Source: Burkholderiales bacterium
Lineage (GTDB): Bacteria > Pseudomonadota > Gammaproteobacteria > Burkholderiales > SG8-41
Assembly (NCBI GenBank): GCA_036262035.1
Contig: DATAJS010000018.1
Location: forward strand, 331,482 to 395,481
Reading direction: 5' to 3'
DNA: 64,000 nucleotides
Position numbers and translations under genes: made by a program. This document shows positions 7,025 to 17,432 of this stretch, piece after piece; within the stretch, counting starts at the first letter, position 1, and each line of letters starts with the position of its first letter. A model generated the notes under the pieces. That model saw nothing but the letters and a program-made list of their open reading frames with translations, made no database searches and was not told the origin of the DNA.

Positions 7025-8002
7025 ATGGAAGGCAGCGCACAGGCGAGCATCGCTTACGAAACAGCGGGCGCATACGAAGACACGGAGCTCATCGAGCTGC
7101 TCGACACGGTCGCCGCAGCGTTCGAGAGCGGCGTGACGTATCCGGCGATGGCGCAGCTCGTCGAAGGGCTCGCGGCAATCGGCGCGGCGAACCGCGGCAG
7201 CGACTGGATAGAGCACGCGAAGAGCGTCGCGCGCCGTCACCCGATATCGAAGTACGTCTTCGACTGTCCCTTCACGCGGCACTCGGCTTCGAAACCGCGC
7301 GGCTATCCCGGCGACGCGCAGCTCATCGACTTCATCTATCGCCATCCGGCCACTGCGCCGGCCGAGCAGCAGGCGTCCGACTTCGGCCGCAGCGTGATGC
7401 TGCACAACGTCGACAGTCCCGCGCCCGCCGCGGTACGCGCGCGCAGGCATCTCACCGCGACGTACATCGGCGACGTCGTCGCGCAGCGGCCGGGCGCGCG
7501 CGTGATGTCGGTCGCGTGCGGTCACGCGCGCGAGCTCGAGCTGCTCGCGCCGAAGGTCGCGCGCGCGATCGGCCGCTTCGTGGCGTACGACCAGGATCCC
7601 GCGAGTCTCGCGGTCGCTTCGAGCTACGCCGCGAAAGGCATCCCGATCGAGCCGGTAAAGGGCACGATCCTCGAGCTACTGAAGGAGAAGGATCTCACCG
7701 GTTTCGATCTCGTCTTTTCGGCGGGCCTGTACGACTACCTTTCGGACAGGCTCGCCGAGAAGCTGACGGCGAACCTCTTCGGCCGGCTGAATCCCGGCGG
7801 CAAGCTCATCGTCGCGAACTTCCTCCCCGACATCCGCGACGCGGGCTACATGGAGATCTTCATGGACTGGCGGCTCATCTACCGCGACGAGCGCCAGATC
7901 CGCGCGTTCGCGAGGAAGATCGATCCGATGGATATCGCCGGAGCGCGCTATTTCCCCGAGCCCAATCGCAATGTCGGCTTCCTCGAGCTGACGCGACGCT
8001 AG
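7025..8002 (+). CDS. Class I SAM-dependent methyltransferase-like protein
   Basis: 325 residues if started at ATG 7025, preceded by AGGGGG; an upstream in-frame ATG at 6962 would run through the palindromic operator region and is less likely. A long N-terminal region (residues 1-145, with KPRGYPGDAQLIDFIY near 90) precedes a Rossmann-type domain: VMSVACGHARELELL (motif I) around 160, DQDPASL (acidic end of strand 2) near 190, and FSAGLYDYL followed by LNPGGKLIVANF (motif IV/post-III). Similar proteins are sometimes annotated as 3-hydroxypalmitate methyl ester synthesis enzymes, which would connect to quorum signalling, but the substrate cannot be read from the sequence. The divergent LuxR protein is its probable regulator. 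Confidence 0.85.
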   Translation: MEGSAQASIAYETAGAYEDTELIELLDTVAAAFESGVTYPAMAQLVEGLAAIGAANRGSDWIEHAKSVARRHPISKYVFDCPFTRHSASKPRGYPGDAQLIDFIYRHPATAPAEQQASDFGRSVMLHNVDSPAPAAVRARRHLTATYIGDVVAQRPGARVMSVACGHARELELLAPKVARAIGRFVAYDQDPASLAVASSYAAKGIPIEPVKGTILELLKEKDLTGFDLVFSAGLYDYLSDRLAEKLTANLFGRLNPGGKLIVANFLPDIRDAGYMEIFMDWRLIYRDERQIRAFARKIDPMDIAGARYFPEPNRNVGFLELTRR

Positions 8003-8170
8003 CGTCATTCCCGCGCAGGCGACGTACAACGTCATTCCCGCGCAGCGACCTACAACGTCTTTCCCGCGCGGGCGACCTACAGCGTCATTCCCGCGCAGCG
8101 ACGTACAACGTCATTCCCGCACAGGCCACGTACGACGTCATTCCCGCGCAGGCGGGAATCCATTTTGACT
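8003..8170. repeat. Degenerate 26-27-bp tandem repeat ending in a REP palindrome
   Basis: Five units of the form CGTCATTCCCGCGCAG followed by CGACGTACAA start at 8003, 8030, 8056, 8083 and 8109; the sixth (8136) becomes the complete REP element CATTCCCGCGCAGGCGGGAATCC plus TTTTGACT. The tract looks like expansion of the left half of a REP palindrome. There are no unique spacers, so it is not CRISPR. It fills much of the gap between the methyltransferase and the second Bug receptor. Confidence 0.85.
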
Positions 8171-8289
8171 TTCGACATCGGGCGCGTTCGAACGCACCGC
8201 GGCCCCGCTGTTAGAATCCTCCGCACTTGCCGGAGACGAGCGAAGACGAAGCGTTCAGTTGTGCCCGGCGCCACATCGTGGAGATCCCA

Positions 8290-9270
8290 ATGCGCTGGCA
8301 CAAGCTATGGTGCGCCGGGGCGCTCGCTGCGATCGCGAGCGCGGCTTTCGCGCAGTCGGACGGTTCGTATCCGAATCGGCCGATTCGATTGATCGTCCCC
8401 TATCCGCCCGGCGCGAGCACCAACGACATACTCGGCAGAGGACTGGCGCAACGGCTCGGTCCGGTGCTCGGACAGCAGGTCGTCGTGGAAAATCGCGCGG
8501 GCGCGAGCGGAACGCTGGGCAGCGAGGTTGCGGCCAAAGCCGCGCCCGATGGTTACACGCTGCTGGTCGCGGTCGCGAGCCCGCTCGCCGTCGGGCCGGC
8601 CGTCTATCCCAAGCTCGGCTTCCATCCGGTGCGCGACTTCGCGCCGATCGCCCGGATCGCCACCATCCCGTACATCATGGCAGTCCATCCGTCGCTGCCG
8701 GTGAACAACGCTCAGGAGCTGATCGCGCTGGCGAAGCGTCGGCCCGGGCAGATCAATTTCGCTTCATCGGGCAACGGCGGCACGCCGCACCTGTGCAGCG
8801 AGCTCTTCAAGTCGGTGACGGGTGTGGACATGACCCACATCCCTTACAAGGGCGCCGGGGTCGCCATGATCGACCTCGTCGGCGGCCAGGTGCAGATGTT
8901 CTGCACCGGCGCGACCGCGTTCACCGGCCAGATACAAGCCAGGCGCGTGAAGCCGATCGGCGTCGCCACGCTGCAGCGGCTGCCGCAGTTCCCCGACATC
9001 CCGACCTTTCACGAGCAGGGCGTGAAGAACTTCGAAGTGAGCTCCTGGACCGGCGTCGTCGCCCCGGCCAAAACGCCGCCCGAGATCGTCAAAAAGCTCT
9101 ACGACGCGATCGCCAAGACGATGGCGACGAGCGACATGAAAAGCTTCATGGCGAGCCAGGGCGCCGACGTCGCCCTGCTCGGCCCGCAGGAATTCGGCCG
9201 CTACATCGAGCAGGAGATGGTGAAGTGGGGCAAAGTCGCGCGCGCCGCGAAGCTGAGCGCGAGCGATTGA
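8290..9270 (+). CDS. Bug/TctC-family periplasmic solute receptor (2 of 3)
   Basis: 326 residues from ATG 8290, preceded by GGAG at 8280-8283; a longer frame from 8227 lacks a signal peptide at its start. The signal peptide ends near residue 21 (AFA-Q). Family marks: PNRPIRLIVPYPPGA, VVVENRAGASG near 63, DGYTLL, INFASSGNGGTPH, IPYKGAG, and TGVVAPAKTP. No transporter membrane genes are adjacent. It is monocistronic: REP elements flank it on both sides (8136-8170 and 9295-9337). The ligand cannot be predicted. Confidence 0.93.
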   Translation: MRWHKLWCAGALAAIASAAFAQSDGSYPNRPIRLIVPYPPGASTNDILGRGLAQRLGPVLGQQVVVENRAGASGTLGSEVAAKAAPDGYTLLVAVASPLAVGPAVYPKLGFHPVRDFAPIARIATIPYIMAVHPSLPVNNAQELIALAKRRPGQINFASSGNGGTPHLCSELFKSVTGVDMTHIPYKGAGVAMIDLVGGQVQMFCTGATAFTGQIQARRVKPIGVATLQRLPQFPDIPTFHEQGVKNFEVSSWTGVVAPAKTPPEIVKKLYDAIAKTMATSDMKSFMASQGADVALLGPQEFGRYIEQEMVKWGKVARAAKLSASD

Positions 9271-9294
9271 TGGTAATCGCGACCTTTGACGTCG

Positions 9295-9337
9295 AAATGG
9301 ATTCCCGATAGTCCCGCTGGCGCGTTCGGGAATGACG
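9295..9337. repeat. REP-like palindrome downstream of Bug receptor
   Basis: AAATGGATTCCCGATAG...TTCGGGAATGACG: inverted TTCCCGA/TCGGGAA arms of the dispersed REP family. It lies just after the receptor stop codon and may form the 3' end hairpin of its transcript. Confidence 0.7.
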
Positions 9338-9381
9338 CAAATTCAAAATGGGTCCTGGCGTACCCCAGGACGACGCCAGCA

Positions 9382-9585
9382 CTAGCGCGCTGGCGTCGGT
9401 TGCAGCGGCGGACGCGGATCCGGCGTCTGGCGCGCGACGCAGCTCGCGGTCGAGCCGGGGTGGCCCTGCTCGAGCTGGGCGGCTTCGGCGTAGCACTCCT
9501 TGTCGGTGTAGAAGCGGCCGGGGAGCTCGATGCGATGGCCGTTGGCCGCGGTGAGCACGATGAACCACACCGTCATCATCTGCAT
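9382..9585 (-). CDS. Small conserved-looking protein downstream of GH13 enzyme
   Basis: 67 residues from ATG 9583-9585, starting 3 bp after the stop of the GH13 gene, so probably translationally coupled to it. The N-terminus (MQMMTVWFIVLTAANGHRI) is hydrophobic but then polar; FYTDKECYAEAAQLEQGHPG with two cysteines follows, and the tail is rich in proline and arginine. This resembles small proteins whose pattern is a beta hairpin plus a helix with spaced cysteines. No function can be given; the tight coupling supports reality. Confidence 0.6.
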   Translation of the reverse strand: MQMMTVWFIVLTAANGHRIELPGRFYTDKECYAEAAQLEQGHPGSTASCVARQTPDPRPPLQPTPAR

Positions 9586-9588
9586 AGC

Positions 9589-11997
9589 TCACACCCTCTG
9601 GAAGACCAGCAGGCCTTTGGCCGGTATGCGCACTTCGATGCGGCCGCCCGCCGCGGGGATCGCGGCGCCGTAGTTGCCGACGTTGTCGCCGCCGTACAGC
9701 GCCGAATCGCTGTTGAACGTCTCGCGCCACGCGCCCGACGGCAGGCGGCTTTCGTCGGTCCGTAGGATATAGCCGTCGCCGTATGGGAAATTCGCGAAGC
9801 TCGCGATCACCAGCAGGTCGTTGCCCGCGTGACGCCGCGTGAACGCGATCACACGCCCGTCGTCGTTCGCGTGGATCACGTCCAGCGCGGGCGAGCGCGC
9901 CGCGGGATTCGCGAGGCGCAGCCGTATCAGGTCCTGGTAGTAGCGGAACATGCGCGCGCCCGCCCCTGCGCGCTCGCCGAAGAGATCCTCTTTCGCCTCA
10001 CCGGTGTTGTCGTAGCGATAGAGCTTCTGCGCGACGATCTCCTCGCCCATGAAGAACATCGGCGTCGCGGCGGAGAGTATCGCGAGACCCGCGGCGACCC
10101 GGCAGCGCGCCTCGGCATACGTGCGCGTGCTGCCTGCGAGCGGCGCATCGTTCACCGCCACCCGGCTCGTGCGCAGGCTGCCGCCCGCATTGCCCGCCTC
10201 GTCGTGCGACTCGTGGTACGCGACGTGGCCGAACTGCGTGCGATGCAAAGCGCCGGCGAACTGCTGCATGCGCAACGGCCCGTCGCCGCCGAATCCCGCG
10301 TCGCGCAGCAGTCGTGCCGCGCCGCCCGCCATGTCCGAATCGCCCACGAGCTGATGATAGAAGTCGGCGAGCCACGTCGCGTCGAAGCCGAGGCCGCCGG
10401 CGTTCGGCGTGCGCGTCACCGCGTCCCATCCGGTATGGTCCTCGGCGATCAGCATCGCCGAGGGCCGCACGAGCTTGAGCGTACGGCTCCATTCGCGCAG
10501 GAACTTCTGTCCGTACAGGTTGGCGCTCGCCACCGGCGCGCCGTTCGCATGCAGCGCGTTGTCGCGGTGGATCGCCTGCGTGAGATCGACGCGCAGCCCG
10601 TCGACGTGGAACTCCTCGACGAACTCGACCGCGCTCGAGATGAAGAGCTGCCGCACGTGCTCTTCCCAGAAGCGCGGCGTGTAGCCCGACGAGCCGTTGT
10701 CGAGATAGCCGCCGTCCGGCGACGCGTAATCGCCGCTGCGCCGCTCGTACCAGTAGTAGACGTTGTTCTCGGGCAGCGCCGAGTCGTACTGCCACTCCGC
10801 GCGGTCGGCGCTGTTGTCGAAGTGGTTGTAGACGACGTCCTGGATCACCGCGATGCCGCGGCGATGGCACTCGCGCACGAAGTGCTTGTACTTGTCGCGG
10901 CCGCCCGCGCTCGACTCGACGACGAAGTGGTGCGTATCGCCGTAACCCCACGAGAAGTTCCCCGAGAACTCCGACAGCGGCAGGAGCTCCACCGCGTTGA
11001 CGCCGAGGTCGACGAGATAGTCGAGTAGAGCCATCGCGTGCGCGAGGGTGCCGGGCCCGCTCTCGGGATAGCCTAGCGCGCCGACGTGCATCTCGTAGAT
11101 CACGAGGTCCTCGACGCGGCTCGGCACGTGCACGCCGGGCGTGAGCTCGATCGCCCAGAATTCGTCGTCCGCGATCTGTTTCGGGTTGTACGGCGCGGGC
11201 TCGAAGGCTTCGCGCACCACATCCTGATCGACGATCACGCTGCAGCTCACGCTGCCGTCGAGCGCTTTGGCGTCGCCGTCCCAGCGCCCGCCGCGCGGGT
11301 TTGCGCTGCCGCGTCCGATCTGCCAGCGCGAGAAGACGTCGGTGCGATAGACCGTCGCACCTTCGGCGGTGACGATCCTGAACATGTACGGCGCGCCGAC
11401 GAGCTCGTCGAACGGGCCGACCGGCGCGCTCTCCCAGATGCCGTCGGTGGTCCTGCGCAGCACGACCTCGGGGGCGCTGGTATCGATGCCGGTGCCGTCG
11501 TCGGCGATGTAGCCGTTGTCGATGCAGCCGAAGACCGCATCGACCTGCGTGGCGTGCGGCGCCCACACCGCGAACCTGAGCTCGGCGCCTGCTTCGGCAT
11601 CATCGAGCGATTGGGGTAACGCGCCGGCGATGCGATACGTCTTCTGCGCGCCGAGCCTGCGGCAGTAGGTGAAGTGATAGCGCGCATCGAGCGCCCGGCC
11701 CGCGTCCGGCAGCACCACGTGACGATGCCGGTCCTGGCGGTAAGCATCGTGCACTTCGAGGTTGATGCCCCACGCGTTCGGCGCGCCCGGCGCGTCCAGG
11801 CGCACGCCCCAGTCGTGGTGCTCGCCCGCGCGCGAATCTTCGAAGGTCACGATGGCGGTGAACGCCGGGCAGCCGTCGTCGCCGACGATCGCCTGCATCG
11901 GCGTCTCGCTCCAGCCGTTCCAGCTCCCGGCGAGGCGCGCGTTGTGAAACAGCGGTCTTTTCACGCCGGTGAGGTACGTGAAGCGGACCGTGATCAC
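9589..11997 (-). CDS. GH13-family alpha-glucan enzyme (branching enzyme or debranching-like)
   Basis: 802 residues from GTG 11995-11997. An N-terminal immunoglobulin-like carbohydrate module (LAGSWNGWSETP near 23) and a CBM48-like segment (RFAVWAPHATQVDAVF near 140) precede the GH13 barrel. Catalytic motifs: VVYNHF (region I), GLRVDLTQ with the nucleophile Asp (region II), LIAEDH with the acid Glu (region III), and YHESHDE with the third Asp (region IV). The order and spacing resemble glycogen branching enzyme or trehalohydrolase, but the protein is longer than GlgB's usual 630-730 residues and has the extra N-terminal module, so the exact reaction is open. It follows the flavoprotein gene by 15 bp on the same strand. 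Confidence 0.88.
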   Translation of the reverse strand: MITVRFTYLTGVKRPLFHNARLAGSWNGWSETPMQAIVGDDGCPAFTAIVTFEDSRAGEHHDWGVRLDAPGAPNAWGINLEVHDAYRQDRHRHVVLPDAGRALDARYHFTYCRRLGAQKTYRIAGALPQSLDDAEAGAELRFAVWAPHATQVDAVFGCIDNGYIADDGTGIDTSAPEVVLRRTTDGIWESAPVGPFDELVGAPYMFRIVTAEGATVYRTDVFSRWQIGRGSANPRGGRWDGDAKALDGSVSCSVIVDQDVVREAFEPAPYNPKQIADDEFWAIELTPGVHVPSRVEDLVIYEMHVGALGYPESGPGTLAHAMALLDYLVDLGVNAVELLPLSEFSGNFSWGYGDTHHFVVESSAGGRDKYKHFVRECHRRGIAVIQDVVYNHFDNSADRAEWQYDSALPENNVYYWYERRSGDYASPDGGYLDNGSSGYTPRFWEEHVRQLFISSAVEFVEEFHVDGLRVDLTQAIHRDNALHANGAPVASANLYGQKFLREWSRTLKLVRPSAMLIAEDHTGWDAVTRTPNAGGLGFDATWLADFYHQLVGDSDMAGGAARLLRDAGFGGDGPLRMQQFAGALHRTQFGHVAYHESHDEAGNAGGSLRTSRVAVNDAPLAGSTRTYAEARCRVAAGLAILSAATPMFFMGEEIVAQKLYRYDNTGEAKEDLFGERAGAGARMFRYYQDLIRLRLANPAARSPALDVIHANDDGRVIAFTRRHAGNDLLVIASFANFPYGDGYILRTDESRLPSGAWRETFNSDSALYGGDNVGNYGAAIPAAGGRIEVRIPAKGLLVFQRV

Positions 11998-12012
11998 GAC
12001 GCGCGCTGCCCG

Positions 12013-13482
12013 TCAGCTCTTCGCCGCGCTGCGCCCGGCGATGCGGCCGAAGACCGCGCCCGACATGAGACCGGTGCCGAGCGGATAGTTGTAGTGGAAG
12101 AGTCCGCCCACCATCTCGCCCGCGGCATACAGGCCTTTGATCGGCTTCCAGCCGGTCGAGACGACCTGCGCGTTGCGGTCCACCTTCACGCCGCCGAAGG
12201 TGAAGGTGATGCCGCCGGTGACGCCCCACGAGTAGTACGGCGGGGTGTCGATCTTCTGCGCCCAGTTGGTCTTCGGCGGCGTGATGCCGTCGGTCCTGAG
12301 GTGGTCGAGCACCGCGGGATTGAAAGGCCCGCCGTGCCCGGCGGCCTGGTTGAACTCGGCGAGCGTCTTCATCGCCTGCGCCTGATCGACGTCGAGCTGC
12401 TTCACCAGGCCTTCGAGGGTGTCGGACTTGTACGGCTCGCTCGTCTTGTAGCGCGGCTCGAGGAGGTCCATCACCTTGCTGTCGAAGATCTGGAATGCCT
12501 TGCCCTTGGGCTGTTTCAGGATCGCCCCGCCGTACTTGGCATAGGTGAAGGCGTTCATGTCCGCGCCTTCGTCCAGCCAGCGCCTGCCTTCGGTGTTGAT
12601 CATCACGCCGTAGTGATACGAGAGCCGGTTGGTCTTGTCGGTCATCTCGCGCTTGCCGTAATCCGGCGCATCCGTGACGATCGGCGTCGCGTGGCAGCCG
12701 CCCCAGTGCCCCCACGGCATCGCGCCGACGTCGAGCGCCATCTGCAGGCCGTCGCCGTAGTTGAAGTTCGATCCGCGCACCTTGGCGTGACCCCATTCCT
12801 GGCCGAGATAGCGAGTGCGCCACTCCGGATTGGTCTCGAAGCCGCCGCACGCGAGCACCACCGCTTTGGCGCCCAGCCGGCGCAGGCCGTCGGGGCCGCG
12901 CACCACTACGCCCGCGATCGCGCCGGTCTCGCTCTGGATGAGCTCGAGCACGTGCGAGTCGTAGCGGACCTCGATGCCCATCGCTTCGACCGTCCTGAAC
13001 CATGTCGCCGAGAGTCCGACGCCTTCGTGCACCGTGCGCACGATCGCGCCGCGCGGCCACTTGTAGGTGTTGCCGACCTTGATGCCCATCACCGACTTCG
13101 CGAGCTCGAACTCGTGCTTGCCCACGTCCTGCATCCAGCACGTCGTGTCGTACGAGGCGTCGATCAGAAGATCCGCGAGCTCCGGATCGCTGCGCCCTTC
13201 GGTGACGCGCATCAGATCTTCGCGGAACGCCTCACGCGGGTACTTCGGCACGCCGGCGTGAAAGCCGGGGTATTCCTCTTCCACCGTCGGCACGAAGCGG
13301 TCGAGCTGCTCCACCTTGTCGAACACGAAGCGGAAGATCGCGCCGCTGAAATGAGTGTTGCCGCCCCGCTGTTCTTTCGGCGCTTTCTCGAGCAGCAGCA
13401 CCTGCTTCGCGCCGTTCTCGCGCGCGGACACGGCGGCGGCACATGCGGCATTGCCGCCGCCGACCACGATCACGTCGTACAT
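12013..13482 (-). CDS. FAD-dependent dehydrogenase, tricarballylate dehydrogenase (TcuA)-like
   Basis: 489 residues from ATG 13480-13482 with a strong AGGAGG before it; the frame extends upstream but without similarity. FAD-binding begins at once: YDVIVVGGGNAACAAAVSA (Rossmann dinucleotide motif), a second nucleotide-contact segment VLACGGFETN near 230, and a C-terminal LYAAGEMVGGLFHYNYPLG-type flavin contact typical of the fumarate reductase/succinate dehydrogenase flavoprotein fold. TcuA oxidises tricarballylate to aconitate; close relatives act on other carboxylates and are common beside Bug receptors and MmgE/PrpD genes. It is divergent from the MmgE/PrpD gene with a 70-bp gap, so shared control is likely. 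Confidence 0.9.
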   Translation of the reverse strand: MYDVIVVGGGNAACAAAVSARENGAKQVLLLEKAPKEQRGGNTHFSGAIFRFVFDKVEQLDRFVPTVEEEYPGFHAGVPKYPREAFREDLMRVTEGRSDPELADLLIDASYDTTCWMQDVGKHEFELAKSVMGIKVGNTYKWPRGAIVRTVHEGVGLSATWFRTVEAMGIEVRYDSHVLELIQSETGAIAGVVVRGPDGLRRLGAKAVVLACGGFETNPEWRTRYLGQEWGHAKVRGSNFNYGDGLQMALDVGAMPWGHWGGCHATPIVTDAPDYGKREMTDKTNRLSYHYGVMINTEGRRWLDEGADMNAFTYAKYGGAILKQPKGKAFQIFDSKVMDLLEPRYKTSEPYKSDTLEGLVKQLDVDQAQAMKTLAEFNQAAGHGGPFNPAVLDHLRTDGITPPKTNWAQKIDTPPYYSWGVTGGITFTFGGVKVDRNAQVVSTGWKPIKGLYAAGEMVGGLFHYNYPLGTGLMSGAVFGRIAGRSAAKS

Positions 13483-13552
13483 GAGCTTTCCTCCTCTGTC
13501 TGGACCCCAAACGGTAACATCGAAGCCTCCCCGACGAAACCGGAGCCGTTCA

Positions 13553-14896
13553 TTGGGTCTCACTCACGAACTTTGCCGCATCGTCACCGCGACCACGTAC
13601 GACACGCTGCCGCCCGAGTGCGTCGCGCGCGTGAAGCAGGCGATCGCCGACGGCGTCGCGGTCGCGCTCGCGGGCGCGCGCGAAGCACCGGTCGCGATCA
13701 TGACCGAGCATTTCGCAGCGCTCGGCAGCGCGCCACAGGCTTCGATCTGGGGCACGCGAACAAAGGTCTCGGTGACGCAGGCCGCATGCGTCAACGGCAT
13801 GGCGACGCACGTGCTCGACTTCGAGCCGATGTGGAGCCCGCCGACCCATTCGCTGTCGCCGACGGTGCCGGTGGCTTTCGCGTTGGCGGAATGGCGGGAG
13901 CTAAACGGGCGCGAGATCGTCGCGGCGGTTGCGAAAGGGCTCGAGATCCAGGGACGCCTGCAGTACGCCGCCGATCAGTACGCGCCCGAGGCGCTGCGAT
14001 TCCATCCGCCGGGCGTGGCCGGCGTGCTCGGCTCGGCGGTGGTCGCCGCGCACCTCCTCGATCTCGACGTCGACCGCTTATGTCACGCGCTCGGCATCGC
14101 CGCCTCGCGCGCGGGCGCGCTGCTCGCGAACGTGGGCTCGATGACCAAATCCACGCATTGCGGCAACGCCGCCGCGGCGGGGCTCGAAGCGGCGCTGCTC
14201 GCGCAGCGCGGCTTCACCGCCAACCCCGACGTCCTCGAAGCGCACAAGGGTCTCGTCGCGACCTTCTTTCCCGAGCGCTTCGATCCGGAGCGCCTGCTCG
14301 CCTACGGCAAGCCTTTCCGCGTCGTCGATCCGGGGCTCGCGATCAAGCTCTTTCCGTCGCAGTACGCGACGCATTACGCGATCACCGCCGGATTGGAGGC
14401 GCACGACGCCGTCGCGGGCAGAGCGATTCGCGGCGTGCGCATGCGCTCGCCGGTCATGAAGTACATCGACCGGCCCGCGCCCGCGACCGGCCTCGACGGC
14501 AAGTTCAGCCTGCAATACGGCGCCGCCGCGGCGCTGCTCGACGGCAGGGTGAGCATCGAAAGCTTCACCGACGCGCGGCGCTTCCGCGACGACATCGCCG
14601 GGCTGTTGAAGAAGATCGAGCTCGCGCAGGACGAAAGCATCCCCGGCGATTTTCACTCGATGCGCGTCGAGATCGACGTCGAGCTCGAAGACGGCGGAAA
14701 AGTGCAGGCGGTGTGCCGCGGCCCGCGCGGCTCGTGGGGCGTGCCGATGCGGCCCGGCGATCACGAAACCAAGCTTCGCGACTGCCTCGCGCTGGCGATG
14801 GACGAAGCGCGCGCGACGCGGCTGCTCGACGACCTGAACCGGCTGGAATCGCTCGACGCCGCGCAAGTGCGCGCGATGCTCGCCCTGCTTACTTGA
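13553..14896 (+). CDS. MmgE/PrpD family protein (2-methylcitrate dehydratase-like)
   Basis: 447 residues from TTG 13553-13555, preceded by GGAG; the ATG further upstream at 13355 lies inside the divergent flavoprotein gene and is not used. The protein matches the MmgE/PrpD fold throughout: TLPPECVARVKQAIADGVAVAL at the start, GMATHVLDFEP near 80, HPPGVAGVLGSAVVAA near 150, SMTKSTHCGNAAAAGLEAALLA near 200, and LFPSQYATHYAI near 265. Members dehydrate or isomerise tricarboxylates such as 2-methylcitrate or act on itaconate. With the TcuA-like flavoprotein next door, a tricarboxylate oxidation route is plausible. The stop overlaps the end of corA by 8 bp (convergent). Confidence 0.92.
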   Translation: MGLTHELCRIVTATTYDTLPPECVARVKQAIADGVAVALAGAREAPVAIMTEHFAALGSAPQASIWGTRTKVSVTQAACVNGMATHVLDFEPMWSPPTHSLSPTVPVAFALAEWRELNGREIVAAVAKGLEIQGRLQYAADQYAPEALRFHPPGVAGVLGSAVVAAHLLDLDVDRLCHALGIAASRAGALLANVGSMTKSTHCGNAAAAGLEAALLAQRGFTANPDVLEAHKGLVATFFPERFDPERLLAYGKPFRVVDPGLAIKLFPSQYATHYAITAGLEAHDAVAGRAIRGVRMRSPVMKYIDRPAPATGLDGKFSLQYGAAAALLDGRVSIESFTDARRFRDDIAGLLKKIELAQDESIPGDFHSMRVEIDVELEDGGKVQAVCRGPRGSWGVPMRPGDHETKLRDCLALAMDEARATRLLDDLNRLESLDAAQVRAMLALLT

Positions 14897-15854
14897 GCCA
14901 GCCTTTCCTGCGGAACCACAGGAACGGCAGGACCACCGACAGCGCCATCAGGGTCAGCGCGAAGGGGTAACCCCAGACCCAGTCGAGCTCCGGGATGTGC
15001 CTGAAGTTCATCCCGTAGATGCTCGCGATCAGCGTCGGCGGCAGCATCGCGACCGCGGCGACCGAGAAGATCTTCACCACGTTGTTCTGCGTGATGTTGA
15101 TGAAGCCCACCGTCGCTTCCAGCAGGAAGTTGATCTTGTCGAACAGGAACGTGGTATAGGCGTCGAGCGAATCGAGGTCGCGGCGGATCTGCCGCGCGGT
15201 CTCGAGCTGCTGCTCCGACAGATGCCGTTCGCGCGTGAGAAACGAGATCGCGCGGCGGTTGTCGTTGATGTTGTGCCGCACGTTGCTGTTGAGGTCTTCC
15301 TGGTGCGCGAGACGCGCCAGCACCGCGCTGGCGATCTTGTCGCTCACGGTGCGCGTCAGGACGCTGTGCGAAGCGCCCTTGAGCTGGCGATGGATGCCTT
15401 CGAGGAGGTCGGCGCAGTATTCGGCGTCGGTCGCGTAGATCTCGAGCATGACGTCCTTGGCATCGGTGCACGGCGCGGGGTTGTTGGCCGCGGACTCGCG
15501 CATGATGCGGAAGGTCGGCAGGTCGACGTGGTGAAAGCTGTAGAGGGTTTCGCCGAGGATGACGAGCTGTACCGCGGCGTTCTGCGGATCGTGGTTGCCG
15601 GCGTCGGTCAGGAAATCGGCCCTGAGGTGCAGCGCGCCCGACTCGGCGACCTGGAAATAGCGCGCGCTCGATTCCATGTTCTCCGCGGGCTCGAGCCGCC
15701 CGAGCTCGAGCCCGGTGGCCGACCGCACCGCCGCGATCTCCTCCTCGGTCGGCTCGCAGATGTCCAGCCATACGAGGCCGCCCGCGCGCAGTGCCGCGAT
15801 CCCGTCCTCGCGCAGCTCGAGGCGGCCTTCGGTGACGACGAATGCGGACAGCAT
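14889..15854 (-). CDS. corA: CorA-type magnesium/divalent cation transporter
   Basis: 321 residues from ATG 15852-15854, preceded by GGGG. The large cytoplasmic N-terminal domain is followed by two C-terminal membrane helices (about residues 258-280 and 292-312). Between them is YGMNF, the diagnostic GMN selectivity motif at the pore mouth, and the C-terminus ends in basic residues (RRKGWLK) as in CorA. Length is normal for the family. It is divergent from the beta-CASP gene, so the FNR-type site at 15945 could affect it too, although the site is placed for the other gene. Confidence 0.95.
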   Translation of the reverse strand: MLSAFVVTEGRLELREDGIAALRAGGLVWLDICEPTEEEIAAVRSATGLELGRLEPAENMESSARYFQVAESGALHLRADFLTDAGNHDPQNAAVQLVILGETLYSFHHVDLPTFRIMRESAANNPAPCTDAKDVMLEIYATDAEYCADLLEGIHRQLKGASHSVLTRTVSDKIASAVLARLAHQEDLNSNVRHNINDNRRAISFLTRERHLSEQQLETARQIRRDLDSLDAYTTFLFDKINFLLEATVGFINITQNNVVKIFSVAAVAMLPPTLIASIYGMNFRHIPELDWVWGYPFALTLMALSVVLPFLWFRRKGWLK

Positions 15855-15944
15855 CGAGTATCCCCTTCGACGAAACGCCGCGAGTAAAGCAACCGAAATG
15901 CCGGGGCGTGAAGGCGCCGTGAACACGGGCGCGCCCGGAGCGCC

Positions 15945-15958
15945 TTGATCTGCATCAA
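15945..15958. promoter_or_regulatory. FNR/Anr binding site (perfect TTGAT-N4-ATCAA)
   Basis: TTGATCTGCATCAA matches the FNR/Anr/Dnr consensus exactly on both half-sites. It is centred 43 bp before the ATG of the beta-CASP gene, so activation from about -41.5 would imply a very short or absent leader. A -10-like TTATGCT lies at 15979-15985. This indicates low-oxygen induction. Confidence 0.8.
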
Positions 15959-15994
15959 GGGCGCGCCCGCACGTCGGGTTATGCTCGGGTCGCC

Positions 15995-17366
<1,372 letters not shown>

Positions 17367-17368
<2 letters not shown>

Positions 17369-17392
17369 AAAAAGGCGCGCCGATGGCGCGCC
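17367..17392 (-). terminator. Intrinsic terminator
   Basis: On the minus strand GGCGCGCC-ATC-GGCGCGCC is followed by seven U residues, 40 nt past the stop of the thioredoxin selenoprotein gene. It ends that transcript; the seven A residues on the plus strand overlap the beta-CASP stop codon. Confidence 0.85.
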
Positions 17393-17432
17393 GTCTTGGC
17401 GCAAGACGCGTCGGATCGGCCCGCGGCGGACG

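Noticed and set aside
8003..8170. CRISPR-like repeat array
   Set aside because: Units are degenerate, directly adjacent, have no unique spacers, and match half of a REP palindrome. No cas genes.
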